DNA from: Candidatus Trichofilum aggregatum
GTDB lineage: Bacteria; Chloroflexota; Anaerolineae; Promineifilales; Promineifilaceae
Reading direction: 5' to 3'
Length of the DNA stretch: 64,000 nt
Assembly: GCA_016716885.1 (NCBI GenBank)
Contig: JADJUV010000013.1
Coordinates: 39,121 to 103,120 of the forward strand
The position numbers and the translations under genes were made by a program. Shown one piece after another: positions 45,106 through 54,380 of the stretch. The notes under the pieces were generated by a model. That model searched no databases and had not been told where the DNA came from. It saw only the letters and a list, made by a program, of their open reading frames with translations. Position 1 is the stretch's first letter. Each line of letters opens with the position of its first letter.

Positions 45106-46008
45106 CCCAGACAAGCCAGAACCGAAGAGGGTTTGCCACGAATTACACGGATGAGTCCACTGAAAGAAGCCACCACGAATTTTTCTCTGGTGACTTGGCG
45201 ACCTTTGCGCCTTGCGTGCGTTATTTCAGTAGACCCACAAATTTTGGGATCATTGGGAATTCAGAGAGTGCACACCCTAACCTGGATTAACCAGAAAATT
45301 TTTCCGCAGACTAACGCCGATTTTCGCTGATTAAAGAATCTGCCACTTGGTTTGCACTTTTTCTTAAAGGGCAAAACGCTACCCTAAACTTGTCATTCTG
45401 AGCGTATCCACGGGCGGTGCACTCGTTCAATGAGGCCATGACATTTGCCTGTCATTCCGAACGAAGTCTTCGGAGTGAGGAATCTTTCACCTGGCTAGAC
45501 CGAAGATTCCTCACCCCTACGGGGATTCGGAATGACAGCGAAAGGCTATGTCATGAGTAGCGTCTGGATCGTTTTGTTTGAGTGTTAGAAAAACCGCACC
45601 CTTGTTCTCCATCGTTTTCATTTTTGCGCAACAGTGCGCTATACTCGGAACTGTAGTTACCTATTGCGGAGCCACGCTAAGAGGTAAGGGTTTTAGTTAG
45701 CTTTAAGAAATAGAATTGGGTAGTAGGGGCAACCCTTGTGGTTACCATCCTGAGTGGGTAGGCACAACAAGGCCACCGCTACCCCCAATCATTAGTTTAA
45801 GGTCTATAACCTGCCCCACAATTCTAGCGAAAATGCACCTGTTAGATTGAACCATTCATGGACGCAAACCCAATCTAAACAACCGTCGATAATTAAGTTC
45901 GTGGTTTGATACAGGGCGAAAGCCAAACAAGACAACATCAATCTTTGGCCTGGGGGCCTTTGCCCGGTGAGTGGGTGCTTATTCGGGCCTGTTTACGCAA
46001 TCAACAAC
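45106..46008. other. Long repeat-rich intergenic region (about 900 bp)
   Basis: It holds a CACGGAT-type word at 45142, a copy of the CCTAACCTGGAT repeat (45276-45335), an inverted repeat at 45450-45537 and a GGGCAACCCTTGTGG copy (45724-45785). It has no GCGGCCGC. A GCGC-N6-GCGC palindrome overlaps TATACT near 45640, possibly a promoter with an operator, but no good -35 is seen. No gene is supported. Confidence 0.5.
45450..45537. repeat. Inverted repeat with TGTCATTCCGAA ends
   Basis: TGTCATTCCGAAC at the left pairs with TTCGGAATGACA at the right. Inside, GAGTGAGGAATCTTTC pairs with AAGATTCCTCAC. The outer arms are 12-13 bp with an 88-base span. It resembles widespread bacterial intergenic hairpin elements; no coding capacity. 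Confidence 0.8.
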
Positions 46009-47901
46009 ATGACAATACAAGAGTTTTTAACCCTGGCTACCCAGGTGACCATTGTATTCATTGCAGCTATCACCGTTGTCAACTTCTTGCGTCATCGGGA
46101 TCAAACACGGCTGGATATTGCCCTATTATTTTGCGCCCTGGCCTTTATTATCGCTGTGGGGCGTATAAGCCAGCTACCAGGCATAACCGATGCGGCAAAT
46201 CGCGGCTTAGGGTTAGCTACGCAAATGGCCCTGATGGCGCATCCTTATCTATTCCTTCGCCTGGTCCAGGATTTCCGCCCCGTGTCTCCGCGCATCAGGG
46301 GGTTTGCCTGGATTGGCATGTTAGTCTCGTGGGTTTCTTTGCTGGTTTTTGCGGCCCCCCTACCCTTGCCTGTTACCCTGAGTCTTGTGGCTTATTTCGT
46401 TTTCGTGGAGCTATATGCGACGGTGGCCTTTGCGTATGGGGCCAGGAGCACGGTTGGGGTAACAAGCTGGCGGTTGACATTAGCGGCCGCAGGTTCTGGT
46501 TTGCTGGCACTGGTAATTTTTGCTTCTGGTTTGGCGTCGGTGTTACCCGCGGCCGCGCCCGTCATCGGCTACTTCAACCAAATTATCGGCCTGCTTTCCA
46601 TGCTAAGTTACTACTTCGGCTTCGCTACCCCGCAGTGGTTACGCCATTATTGGCAATTATCAGAGCTACAACGGTTCCTCAAAGAAACAAGGGGACCCTG
46701 GGCCGGTGAATCCGTCTCCGCCACCCTGGAGCGCCTCTGCCGGATCAGCATACGGGCCGTAGGCGGCGTCGCCGCTTTGGTAGCGCTGTGGGATGAATCT
46801 AAGAAGGAGTTAGTCATCCAGGCCGCTACCCACCCCGTGCTTCTGACATCCGGGTTACACAGCAAAAGCAAACCGTTGCAACAACTTTGGGCCACCCAAA
46901 ACCCCATCATTGCCCAGGTGCCACGCGATTTTTCGGTCCAAGAAGCTCCCCTGACTGCGGCCATAGGAGCCAAAGCCACCATGCTCATACCTATCAAAAC
47001 AGAAGAACGGAACTGGGGGGTCTTACAAGTTTTTAACTGGCGTAGCTCCCTGTTTGCTTCTGATGATATCAAGCTGCTGGCGCTTTTTGCTGAACAAACA
47101 GCGATTGCTTTAAGCTATGCCACCCTGGTAACAGGGCAACAGAATCTCATTCAGCAACTTAGCCAACGCACCACTCAGCTTGAAATCGCCTATAAGGAGC
47201 TAGAAGCCTTTTCTTATTCCGTCTCCCACGATTTACGAGCACCCCTGCGGCACATTTCCGGGTACATAGAACTTCTGGAAAAGCACGCGGCCGCGCAGCT
47301 AGATGAAAAGAGCCGTCGCTACATGAGCGTTATCCAGGAATCGAACCGACGCATGGGCATACTCATTGACGCACTCCTGGCTTTTTCCCGATTTGGCCGC
47401 ACCGAAATGCATCATACCGAGATAGATTTGGGCCAATTGGTCGAGGAAGTGATAGCTGAATTTGAGTCTGACTTAATAGGACGAGACATTGATTGGCAGA
47501 TACAACCACTGCCGCAGGTACACGGAGATCGCACGCTTTTACGGCTGGTACTCAGCAATTTAATCTCCAACGCTCTGAAATTTAGCCGCTCGCGGCCGCG
47601 GGCCAAAATCGAAATCGGTTATACGCCCGGTCAAAACGAAACCGTTTTTTTTGTACGCGACAATGGCACCGGCTTTGACATGCAATTCGCCGGCCAGCTT
47701 TTTGGCGTATTCCAGCGACTACACAGCGCCACCGAATTTGAAGGCATTGGCATAGGTCTGGCCAACGTGCGCCGCATCATCCAGCGGCACGACGGCCAAA
47801 CCTGGGCGGAAGGAATGCTAGACGAAGGCGCTACTTTTTATTTTAGCCTGCCAGACCAAAACGCTGGTCCAACAAAAACACAAGGAGAAGTAAATGCCTG
47901 A
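46009..47901 (+). CDS. Membrane sensor histidine kinase with GAF domain
   Basis: About 630 residues from the ATG at 46009 (MTIQEFLTLATQVTIVFIAA). Six or seven membrane helices span residues 1-200, then a GAF domain (AAVGGVAALVALWDESKKEL and GAKATMLIPIKTEERNWGVL). The HisKA dimer has AFSYSVSHDLRAPLRHISGY (phospho-His in SHDLR), and HATPase has VLSNLISNALKFSRSRP (N box), DNGTGFDM (G1) and GIGIGLANVRRI (G2). Similar to phytochrome-like kinases. Overlaps the next gene by eight bases. Four HIP copies, the last at 47592. Confidence 0.92.
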   Translation: MTIQEFLTLATQVTIVFIAAITVVNFLRHRDQTRLDIALLFCALAFIIAVGRISQLPGITDAANRGLGLATQMALMAHPYLFLRLVQDFRPVSPRIRGFAWIGMLVSWVSLLVFAAPLPLPVTLSLVAYFVFVELYATVAFAYGARSTVGVTSWRLTLAAAGSGLLALVIFASGLASVLPAAAPVIGYFNQIIGLLSMLSYYFGFATPQWLRHYWQLSELQRFLKETRGPWAGESVSATLERLCRISIRAVGGVAALVALWDESKKELVIQAATHPVLLTSGLHSKSKPLQQLWATQNPIIAQVPRDFSVQEAPLTAAIGAKATMLIPIKTEERNWGVLQVFNWRSSLFASDDIKLLALFAEQTAIALSYATLVTGQQNLIQQLSQRTTQLEIAYKELEAFSYSVSHDLRAPLRHISGYIELLEKHAAAQLDEKSRRYMSVIQESNRRMGILIDALLAFSRFGRTEMHHTEIDLGQLVEEVIAEFESDLIGRDIDWQIQPLPQVHGDRTLLRLVLSNLISNALKFSRSRPRAKIEIGYTPGQNETVFFVRDNGTGFDMQFAGQLFGVFQRLHSATEFEGIGIGLANVRRIIQRHDGQTWAEGMLDEGATFYFSLPDQNAGPTKTQGEVNA

Positions 47902-48364
47902 TATCAAACGCATCTTGTTGGTTGAAGACGATCTCAGGGATATGGAGTTAACCCTCACAGCCCTGGAAGAAAACAATCTGGCCAACGAAGTTTTAGTTGT
48001 TCGTGATGGTGAAGAAGCGTTGAACTATCTTTTCAATCGTGGCAGCTACAGAATGCGCACCGCAGGCAACCCGGTTGTCATTCTGCTAGATATGAAATTG
48101 CCTAAAGTGGATGGGCTAGAAGTGCTACGACAAATTAAACGGGATGAAAAGCTAAAAATGATCCCTGTCGTCATGCTCACCTCATCCCGTGAAGAAAGAG
48201 ATGTCGTAGAAAGTTATCAACTCGGTGTCAACGCCTACGTCGTTAAGCCCATTGATTTTCATGACTTTACCCATGCCGTTAAAGAGATCGGCCTATTCTG
48301 GGCCGTCATCAACGAAACACCCCACACCATGTTACGTGCCGTCGAGTTACCAGAAGGAGAGTAA
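47894..48364 (+). CDS. Single-domain response regulator, Rcp1-like
   Basis: 156 residues. Receiver domain with acidic pair EDD (about residues 10-12), phospho-Asp in VILLDMKLPKVDG (about 64), Thr/Ser in VVMLTSSREERD and the Lys in VVKPIDFHDF. No output domain. RRs of this type (Rcp1/Rcp-like) shuttle phosphate from phytochrome-like kinases. The start codon overlaps the end of the kinase gene, with AAGGAG upstream, so the two are coupled. Confidence 0.93.
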   Translation: MPDIKRILLVEDDLRDMELTLTALEENNLANEVLVVRDGEEALNYLFNRGSYRMRTAGNPVVILLDMKLPKVDGLEVLRQIKRDEKLKMIPVVMLTSSREERDVVESYQLGVNAYVVKPIDFHDFTHAVKEIGLFWAVINETPHTMLRAVELPEGE

Positions 48365-48379
48365 TTCAAGGAGATTTTC

Positions 48380-51300
48380 ATGAATCGACCCTTATGTATT
48401 CTTCACCTGGAAGACGATCCTTTTGACGCCGAACTCATCCGGGAAACCCTGTTGGGTGAAGGCCTTGAACATACGATCATCAACGTAGATGATCGCCCCA
48501 GCTTCCTGTTGGCCGTTGAACAGCGTCAATTCGACCTTATCATCGCCGATTTTGCCCTGCCAACCTTCAATGGTCACATGGCCTTGACCATCGCTCAAGA
48601 AAAGTGCCCCGATGTCCCCTTCATTTTCGTCTCCGGGGCCATAGGTGAAGAGAGAGCCATCGAAAGCCTCAAGCTAGGGGCCACCGATTATGTACTGAAA
48701 CATAGTCTTTCAGGACTCATACCGGCCATTCAGCGAGCCTTACGTGAAGTCGAAGAACGGACTCAGCGCCAACAAGCCGTAGCCGCACTGGCGGCACACG
48801 CCCGGCAACAAGCCGCTGTGGCCCAACTAGGTCAACTGGGCCTGATGAATACCGATCTCACCCAGTTAATGGATGAAGCCGTTACCCTGGTAGCCAACGC
48901 CCTGGTCGTAGAATACACCCTTATATTGCAGCAGTTGGTTGATAAACAGACATTACGTATGGTCGCCGGTGTAGGCTGGCAAGAAGGGTTAGTAAGAAAC
49001 GCCCTGGTAGAAGCCGGTTTGGCCTCGCAAGCGGGGTACACCTTGCTTTCACAAGAGCCAGTAGTTGTGGCCGATATAACCTCAGAGACACGATTTAGTG
49101 GCTCCCATTTAGTCCAGACACATCAGATAGTGAGCAGCATGACCGTGGTTGTGTCAGGGACAGAACAACCCTTTGGGGTTTTAGGAGCCTATACCCGTCA
49201 GCCCCGCACCTTCACTGAAGATGATATTAATTTTTTACAAAGCATGGCTCACGTGCTGGCTACAGCCATTGAACGGAAGCAGCAAGACGAACAGTTACGC
49301 CAATCCCGAAACCAACTTAGTGCCATTCTGGAAGGGATCACAGAAGGCATTGTGGTACAACGACCAGATGGTTCAATCATCTATGTTAACGAAATAGCCG
49401 CTCAGTTTTCCGGTTACCCATCCATAGAGGCTTATCTAAACGATATATCCTCCGACAAACTAGAAAATTTTGAGCTACGGCAAGAATCAGGCGAGCCGTT
49501 TCCCATCAGTCAATTACCGGCAAATCTAGCTTTGCAAGGACAAGCCACAACCGATGTGCTCATCCGCTTTCGCCACATGGCTAGAAAAGAAGAGCGTTGG
49601 GCCATCGTAAGTGCCACCCCTATTTTTGATGAGCTGGGCCAGGTTCAGCTTGCCGTCAATATTTTCCGTGATGTCACTGAGCGGTCACGTCTGTACGAGG
49701 CAGAAAAAGCCGCCCGCCAACAAGCCGAAGCCACCGCCATCCGCATTGCCAGTCTGCAAGTTGTCACGGCCTCACTTACCGAAGCCCTGACACCCCTCCA
49801 GGTGGCCCAGGTAGTCGAAGAGCAAACGGTGGCCGTCGTAGGCGCACAGGCGGCCGTGACACTTCTGCTCCGTGATACGCCAGCCGGCCAGGTGCTAGAA
49901 GTCCTCCATAGTATTGGCTATCCAGAGGAGCATGTTGAGCCGTTTCGCCAGTTCTCGATTGACACCCCATTTCCCTTATCTGAAGCGGTACGTCAGCGTC
50001 AACCTATCTTTTTGTCTTCTCGGGCTATAGCCGCAGAAAAATTTCCCATCTTCATCACGAGAGCCATACCCAAACACCAGGCCTGGGCTGCCTTACCTTT
50101 GATGATAGAGGGTCGGGTTACAGGGTCCTGGGGCTGAACTTTTACCAGGAGCAGAAGTTTGATCCAGAAGATCAGGCCTTTATCTTCGCCCTGGCCCGGC
50201 AATGTGCTCAGGCGCTGGAGCGGGCACGGTTATACACGGCCGAACAGCAGGCCCGACAACTGGCCGAAGATTCTGCCGAACGCATCGCCGGGTTACAACG
50301 GGTAACCGCCGCTCTCTCCCAGGCCCTAACACCAATCCAGGTTGCCCAATTAGTCGTTGAGCAGGGGGTCGCCGTCCTGGGAGCGCAAGCTGGTTCAGTC
50401 GTGGTTGTTAATAAAAAAGAAGCCATGCTTGAGGTCCTTTATGCGGGTGGTTATAGTCAAGAAATCATAAAAAATTGGCGGCGTTTTCCTCTCACTAGTT
50501 CAGCGCCGATAGCGGATGCTGTTCGCACTGAGAGGGCCATCTTTTTGGAATCCCCCCAAATATTTCTCCAGCAATATCCAGCTACTGAACGAGAAATTAC
50601 GCTGACAGGCAACCAGGCCTGGGCCGCCATTCCCTTGTGGGTTGAAGACCGGACGATTGGGGCATTAGGGTTAAGTTTTGCTCAAGCTCGGAGCTTTGAT
50701 GTCAATGACGAGACGTTTATGTTGGCCCTGGGGCGGCAGTGTGCTCAAGCCTTAGAGCGGGCGCGTTTGTATGAAGCTGAACGGGTAGCACGGGCCGAAG
50801 CCGAATTAGCCCGGCATCGGCTGGAGTTTCTGGCCGAAGCGAGTAGCATTCTGGCAACCTCACTTGATTACCAATGGTCGTTAAACCAGGTGGCTCGCCT
50901 GATAGTCTCTCAGATAGCCGATTGGTGTATCGTCGTTTTGACCAAAGAGGGGGGCACAACACTGGCTAATGAACCAGTAGCTATCATCCATGAAAACCCC
51001 AAGAAAGTATTATGGGCAACCAACGCACTACAGCTTTACTCCCAGACATCAGACTTACCTTTCGGTCTGACGCATGTGTTGCGTACGGGACAATCAGAGC
51101 TTTACCCGGATTTCTCTCAGACCCTTTTGGCGGTTAGGGATAATGCGGAGAGTCGTGACATATTGGAGCAGTCGGGCGCACATTCGGCGATGATCGTCCC
51201 TTTGAAGGCGCGGGAGCGTATTATGGGGGCTTTGATATTAGCTATGGCCGAATCAGAACGGCGTTTTGATCAGGATGATCTGGCGCTGATTGAAGACCTG

Positions 51301-52044
51301 GCGCGGCGCTCGGCTCTGGCTATAGACAATGCCCGGCTATATTGGGAAGCCACCTGGCTAAACGAAAAGTTGGAACAGCGGGTGGCCGAACGCACAGAAC
51401 AGTTGAGGCGACTGAATCAAGAGGTTGTCAACACCCAAGAGGAAGAACGCCACCGCCTTTCTCGGGAACTTCATGACGAAGCGGGACAGGCCCTAACGGC
51501 GCTTAGAATTAGCCTGGGGTTAATACAGGATGACCTACCGGATGAGTTGGCGTTACTCAAACAGCGTTTGGGGGAGGCGGTGGCACTAACCCGGGAAGCT
51601 ATGGACCAAATTCGTAACCTGGCTCATGATTTGCGGCCGCCCTCTCTTGATACCGTGGGGCTTAACTTAACGCTAGAAGGTTTCTGCCGCGAATTTGCCC
51701 AACGGACTCAATTAATCATTCGTTACAAGGGAGCCAATTTGCCTGAGCTACCCAAAACGGTGAGCATAACTTTTTACCGCTTGCTCCAGGAAGCCTTGAC
51801 CAATGTGGCCCGTCACGCAGAGGCAAAGGTGGTTCAGGTGACACTCTATCATGAGGATGGCAAACTAAGCCTGATGGTAGCCGATGATGGGCGTGGATTT
51901 GATGAGCAGAGTGTCGCGGGGGATCAGATGAGAGGGATTGGTTTGCTGGGGATGCAGGAGCGGCTGGAGTTGCTCAGCGGCTGGCTAAAAATTGAATCTA
52001 AGCCAGGTGAGGGAACCCGGCTGACGGCTTATGCTGTGTTGTAA
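48380..52044 (+). CDS. REC-GAF-PAS-GAF-GAF-GAF-HisKA_3 hybrid sensor kinase (one frameshift)
   Basis: About 1221 residues after fixing a one-base loss near 50130 (RVTG then VLGLNFYQEQKF). Order: receiver (CILHLEDDPFDAELI, DLIIADFALPTFNG) at 1-125, GAF to about 300, PAS (LEGITEGIVVQRPDGSIIYV) at 310-430, then three GAF-type repeats with shared openings (ALTPLQVAQVVEEQTVAVVG and ALTPIQVAQLVVEQGVAVLG), and a NarL-type kinase end: EEERHRLSRELHDEAGQALT (HisKA_3 phospho-His) and EALTNVARHAEAKVVQV, then DDGRGFD. AAGGAG precedes the ATG. Cytoplasmic. Partner unknown. Only one GCGGCCGC (51633) in 3.7 kb. Confidence 0.9.
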
Positions 52045-52102
52045 AAATTGAGGTAAGGAACAAGGATTAAATAACCTGCGGAACTGAGATGAAAGACTCG
52101 AC

Positions 52103-52275
52103 CAGCTTTACTCAAGTCCTTGGTAGATTGAGTCGGAAGACCCATCCCCCTGACCCCCTTCCCGGGGGGAAGGGGGAACCCTGGCGGCGCGGTTTTTCGG
52201 GGCCTTCGCCCCGAAAAACCGCGCCCAGAAAAGTTCCCCGCCCCTGGGGGCGGGGTTAGGGGTGGGGGTTTCCGG
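52103..52275. repeat. Dispersed intergenic repeat of about 170 bp, copy 2
   Basis: Direct-orientation copy of 191-357. The inner GGCGCGG...CCGCGCC hairpin here is longer (GGTTTTTCGGGGCC and its complement). It lies downstream of the hybrid kinase gene and also downstream of the convergent vWA lipoprotein gene, the typical position for a terminator-like repeat. Confidence 0.85.
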
Positions 52276-52318
52276 TTACTAAAAATTTGTAAGGCTGACC
52301 TGAACCATGCGCGGTTAC

Positions 52319-53881
52319 TTATCTTTGCAACTGCTCCGCGGCCGCGACCATTCCCGCCAGGTCCGCCACTTTGACGTTACCATCCAGAGGGCTGAGGAGT
52401 CGCTCGGCGCGGATGCGCAAGTCGGCGAGGCTTAGTTGGCCGGTGTAGGGGCTTTGGCGTAACAGTTCGGCAAATTCGGCGACTAAGATGGCCTGTTGCA
52501 GGTAAGGGGTGGCTGAGTCAAAGGAGACGGCCAGGTTTTCGGTGGTGAATTGGCCGTTGAGTTCGCTCACTTGCCGGGTGTCGGGGTCTTGCCAGCGCAG
52601 ATTGACGGTGGCAATGCGTCCCTGTACACCTGGGTAGAGTTGAATAGCGTAGATCGCGGCCGCGGTATGACCCGCTCCAAACTCCGCCGCATCCACCTCA
52701 TCATTGCGAAAATCCTCATCGGCAATGGCCCGATTCTCGTACCCCAACAACCGATATTGCTGTACGACCTGAGGATCAAACTCCACCTGGATTTTGGCAT
52801 CCAGGGCGATAACCTGAAGCGTGGATGTCAGGTTGTCCACAAAGACGGTTTCGGCTTCGGCCAGCGTATCCACATAGTAATAATTGCCTTCGCCCTGATC
52901 TGCCAGTTGCTCCAGCATAACATCATTGTAATTGCCTAGCCCCACCCCGATGCTGGTGAGGTAGATACCCGCTTCGGCATAGTCGCGGGTTTGGTCGAGG
53001 ATAGCTTCGGCCGTGGTGTTGCCCACGTTGGCTACCCCATCTGAGGCCAGGATGACCCGGTTGATTCCCTCGGCCTTGTAAGCCTGATTGGCTAATTGGT
53101 ACCCCATCAGCAACCCTTGTTCCAGGTTGGTGCTGCCACCGGGTGACAGGGTGTAGATGGCATCTAGAATGGTGTTGCGGTCGCTGGCGGGTGTGGGGCT
53201 GAGGACGAGGCGGGCACTGGTGTTGTAGGCGACGATAGCGACGGTATCGTCGGGGCGCAGGCGGTTGACCAGGGTGTGCAGGGATTCCTTGACGATTTCG
53301 AGCCGGTTGCCGTCGGCCATGGAGCCAGAGACATCAATGACAAAGGTGAGCGCGGCCGCGTCCCGGTCGGCTTCCTCTACTTCATACCCCTGCACCCCAA
53401 TGCGCACAAAAATGGTGCCATCATTATGGAAAGGGGAAGGGGCGCCATCGGCATACACGGCAAAAGCCGCATTCTCAGGAATGTTGTACCCCTGGTCAAA
53501 GTAATTGATAAACTCCTCTACCCGCACCGCATCCGGCGGGGGCATGAGGCCATCATCCAGCCAACCACGCGCCAGCGAGTAGGAGCCGGTATCTACATCC
53601 AGGCTGAACGTGGAAAGATTATCCACATTGGTCAGCACAAACGGGTTGACGCCATAATCCTGGAATTGCGTGGCGGCCGGGGTTGCCGACAAGGGTACAC
53701 CGGGGGGGGAAGTACGGGGAGCGACGCTAATGGGGGGCGGCTCTTCCGCGGCCGCGTCGTTGGCAACTTCTTCACTTTCTACAAACGCAATATCTTCTTG
53801 GGTACGAGCTTGACAGGCGGCGACCACGAGACCGAGCAGCAAGAACAGAAACAAACGGGACAGAAATCTTATACGTTTCAT
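52319..53881 (-). CDS. vWA-domain lipoprotein, YfbK-like
   Basis: 520 residues. Lipoprotein signal LFLFLLLGLVVAACQARTQE with the lipobox Cys at about 23, then a Pro/Thr linker. FSLDVDTGSYSLARGWLDDG is the vWA-N motif of YfbK proteins. The MIDAS is FVIDVSGSMADGNRLE (DxSxS), with ASDGVANVG later. The C-terminal DUF3520 domain carries VSELNGQFTTENLAVSFDSA. The ATG at 53881 has GGAG. Extracellular or membrane-attached, probably a binding protein for a metal or another protein; partner unknown. Confidence 0.9.
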   Translation of the reverse strand: MKRIRFLSRLFLFLLLGLVVAACQARTQEDIAFVESEEVANDAAAEEPPPISVAPRTSPPGVPLSATPAATQFQDYGVNPFVLTNVDNLSTFSLDVDTGSYSLARGWLDDGLMPPPDAVRVEEFINYFDQGYNIPENAAFAVYADGAPSPFHNDGTIFVRIGVQGYEVEEADRDAAALTFVIDVSGSMADGNRLEIVKESLHTLVNRLRPDDTVAIVAYNTSARLVLSPTPASDRNTILDAIYTLSPGGSTNLEQGLLMGYQLANQAYKAEGINRVILASDGVANVGNTTAEAILDQTRDYAEAGIYLTSIGVGLGNYNDVMLEQLADQGEGNYYYVDTLAEAETVFVDNLTSTLQVIALDAKIQVEFDPQVVQQYRLLGYENRAIADEDFRNDEVDAAEFGAGHTAAAIYAIQLYPGVQGRIATVNLRWQDPDTRQVSELNGQFTTENLAVSFDSATPYLQQAILVAEFAELLRQSPYTGQLSLADLRIRAERLLSPLDGNVKVADLAGMVAAAEQLQR

Positions 53882-54036
53882 CTTCTTCTCCTTCGACTAA
53901 CCGCAACAATAAAAACATGGCCCCTATGACGGCGTGGGTTGGCTAGACCCATGTCAGGGGTAAGATGAAATATTATCTGGATAAATCGGTTCTGCCCAAA
54001 TGCTTTCCCAGAATTTTCAATTTGACATCCAACAAG

Positions 54037-54300
54037 GGTAGGGGGGGGGGGCGGGATACGAGTCACGATCTCCGGCCCCCCCGCGGCAAGAGGGCGGCGG
54101 GGGGGGGGGTGCCGCTTAGGGGGGCTGCGGGGAGTGGGCGCCTGGCGGGCGGGGGGGGACCAGCTAAAGCCGCGATGCGGGACACGAATTCCGCCCTTGT
54201 TTCTGGGAGTGCGGGAGTGAGCGCGCCCGCGTGCGAACGGTTCACCCCGCGGCGGCGTCCGGGGGCGCGGCTACCCCGGGATACCCGTATTAATTTGTTA
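54037..54300. other. Anomalous G/C homopolymer segment
   Basis: The segment has runs of 10 or more G (54043-54053 and about 54099-54108), CCCCCC, GGGGGG and very high G+C, unlike anything else in the window. It lies in the gap between convergent-free minus-strand genes, upstream of the vWA gene. It has no promoter-like or coding signal. Artefact (low-quality or chimeric join) is the simplest explanation, but a real structured element is possible. Confidence 0.6.
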
Positions 54301-54380
54301 AGCCGCAAACACCGGGCTGAATACCGGTTTATAAAAGTTAAACGTAACGACTAACACACTACGAAATTCCCGCATCATAC

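Noticed and set aside
45600..46008. Riboswitch or structured leader upstream of the sensor kinase
   Set aside because: Only short stems (for example TTACCT/AGGTAA near 45655) are visible and none matches a known riboswitch core.
45906..46709. Open frame overlapping the start of the sensor kinase
   Set aside because: No membrane or domain pattern; the other frame has clear kinase structure over the same bases.
50120..50140. Programmed frameshift in the hybrid kinase
   Set aside because: No slippery heptamer or pseudoknot is evident and similar indels hit many unrelated genes including gap.
54060..54310. Open frames in the G/C-run segment as a gene
   Set aside because: Translations are Gly/Pro/Arg low-complexity with no ribosome site; composition is abnormal.
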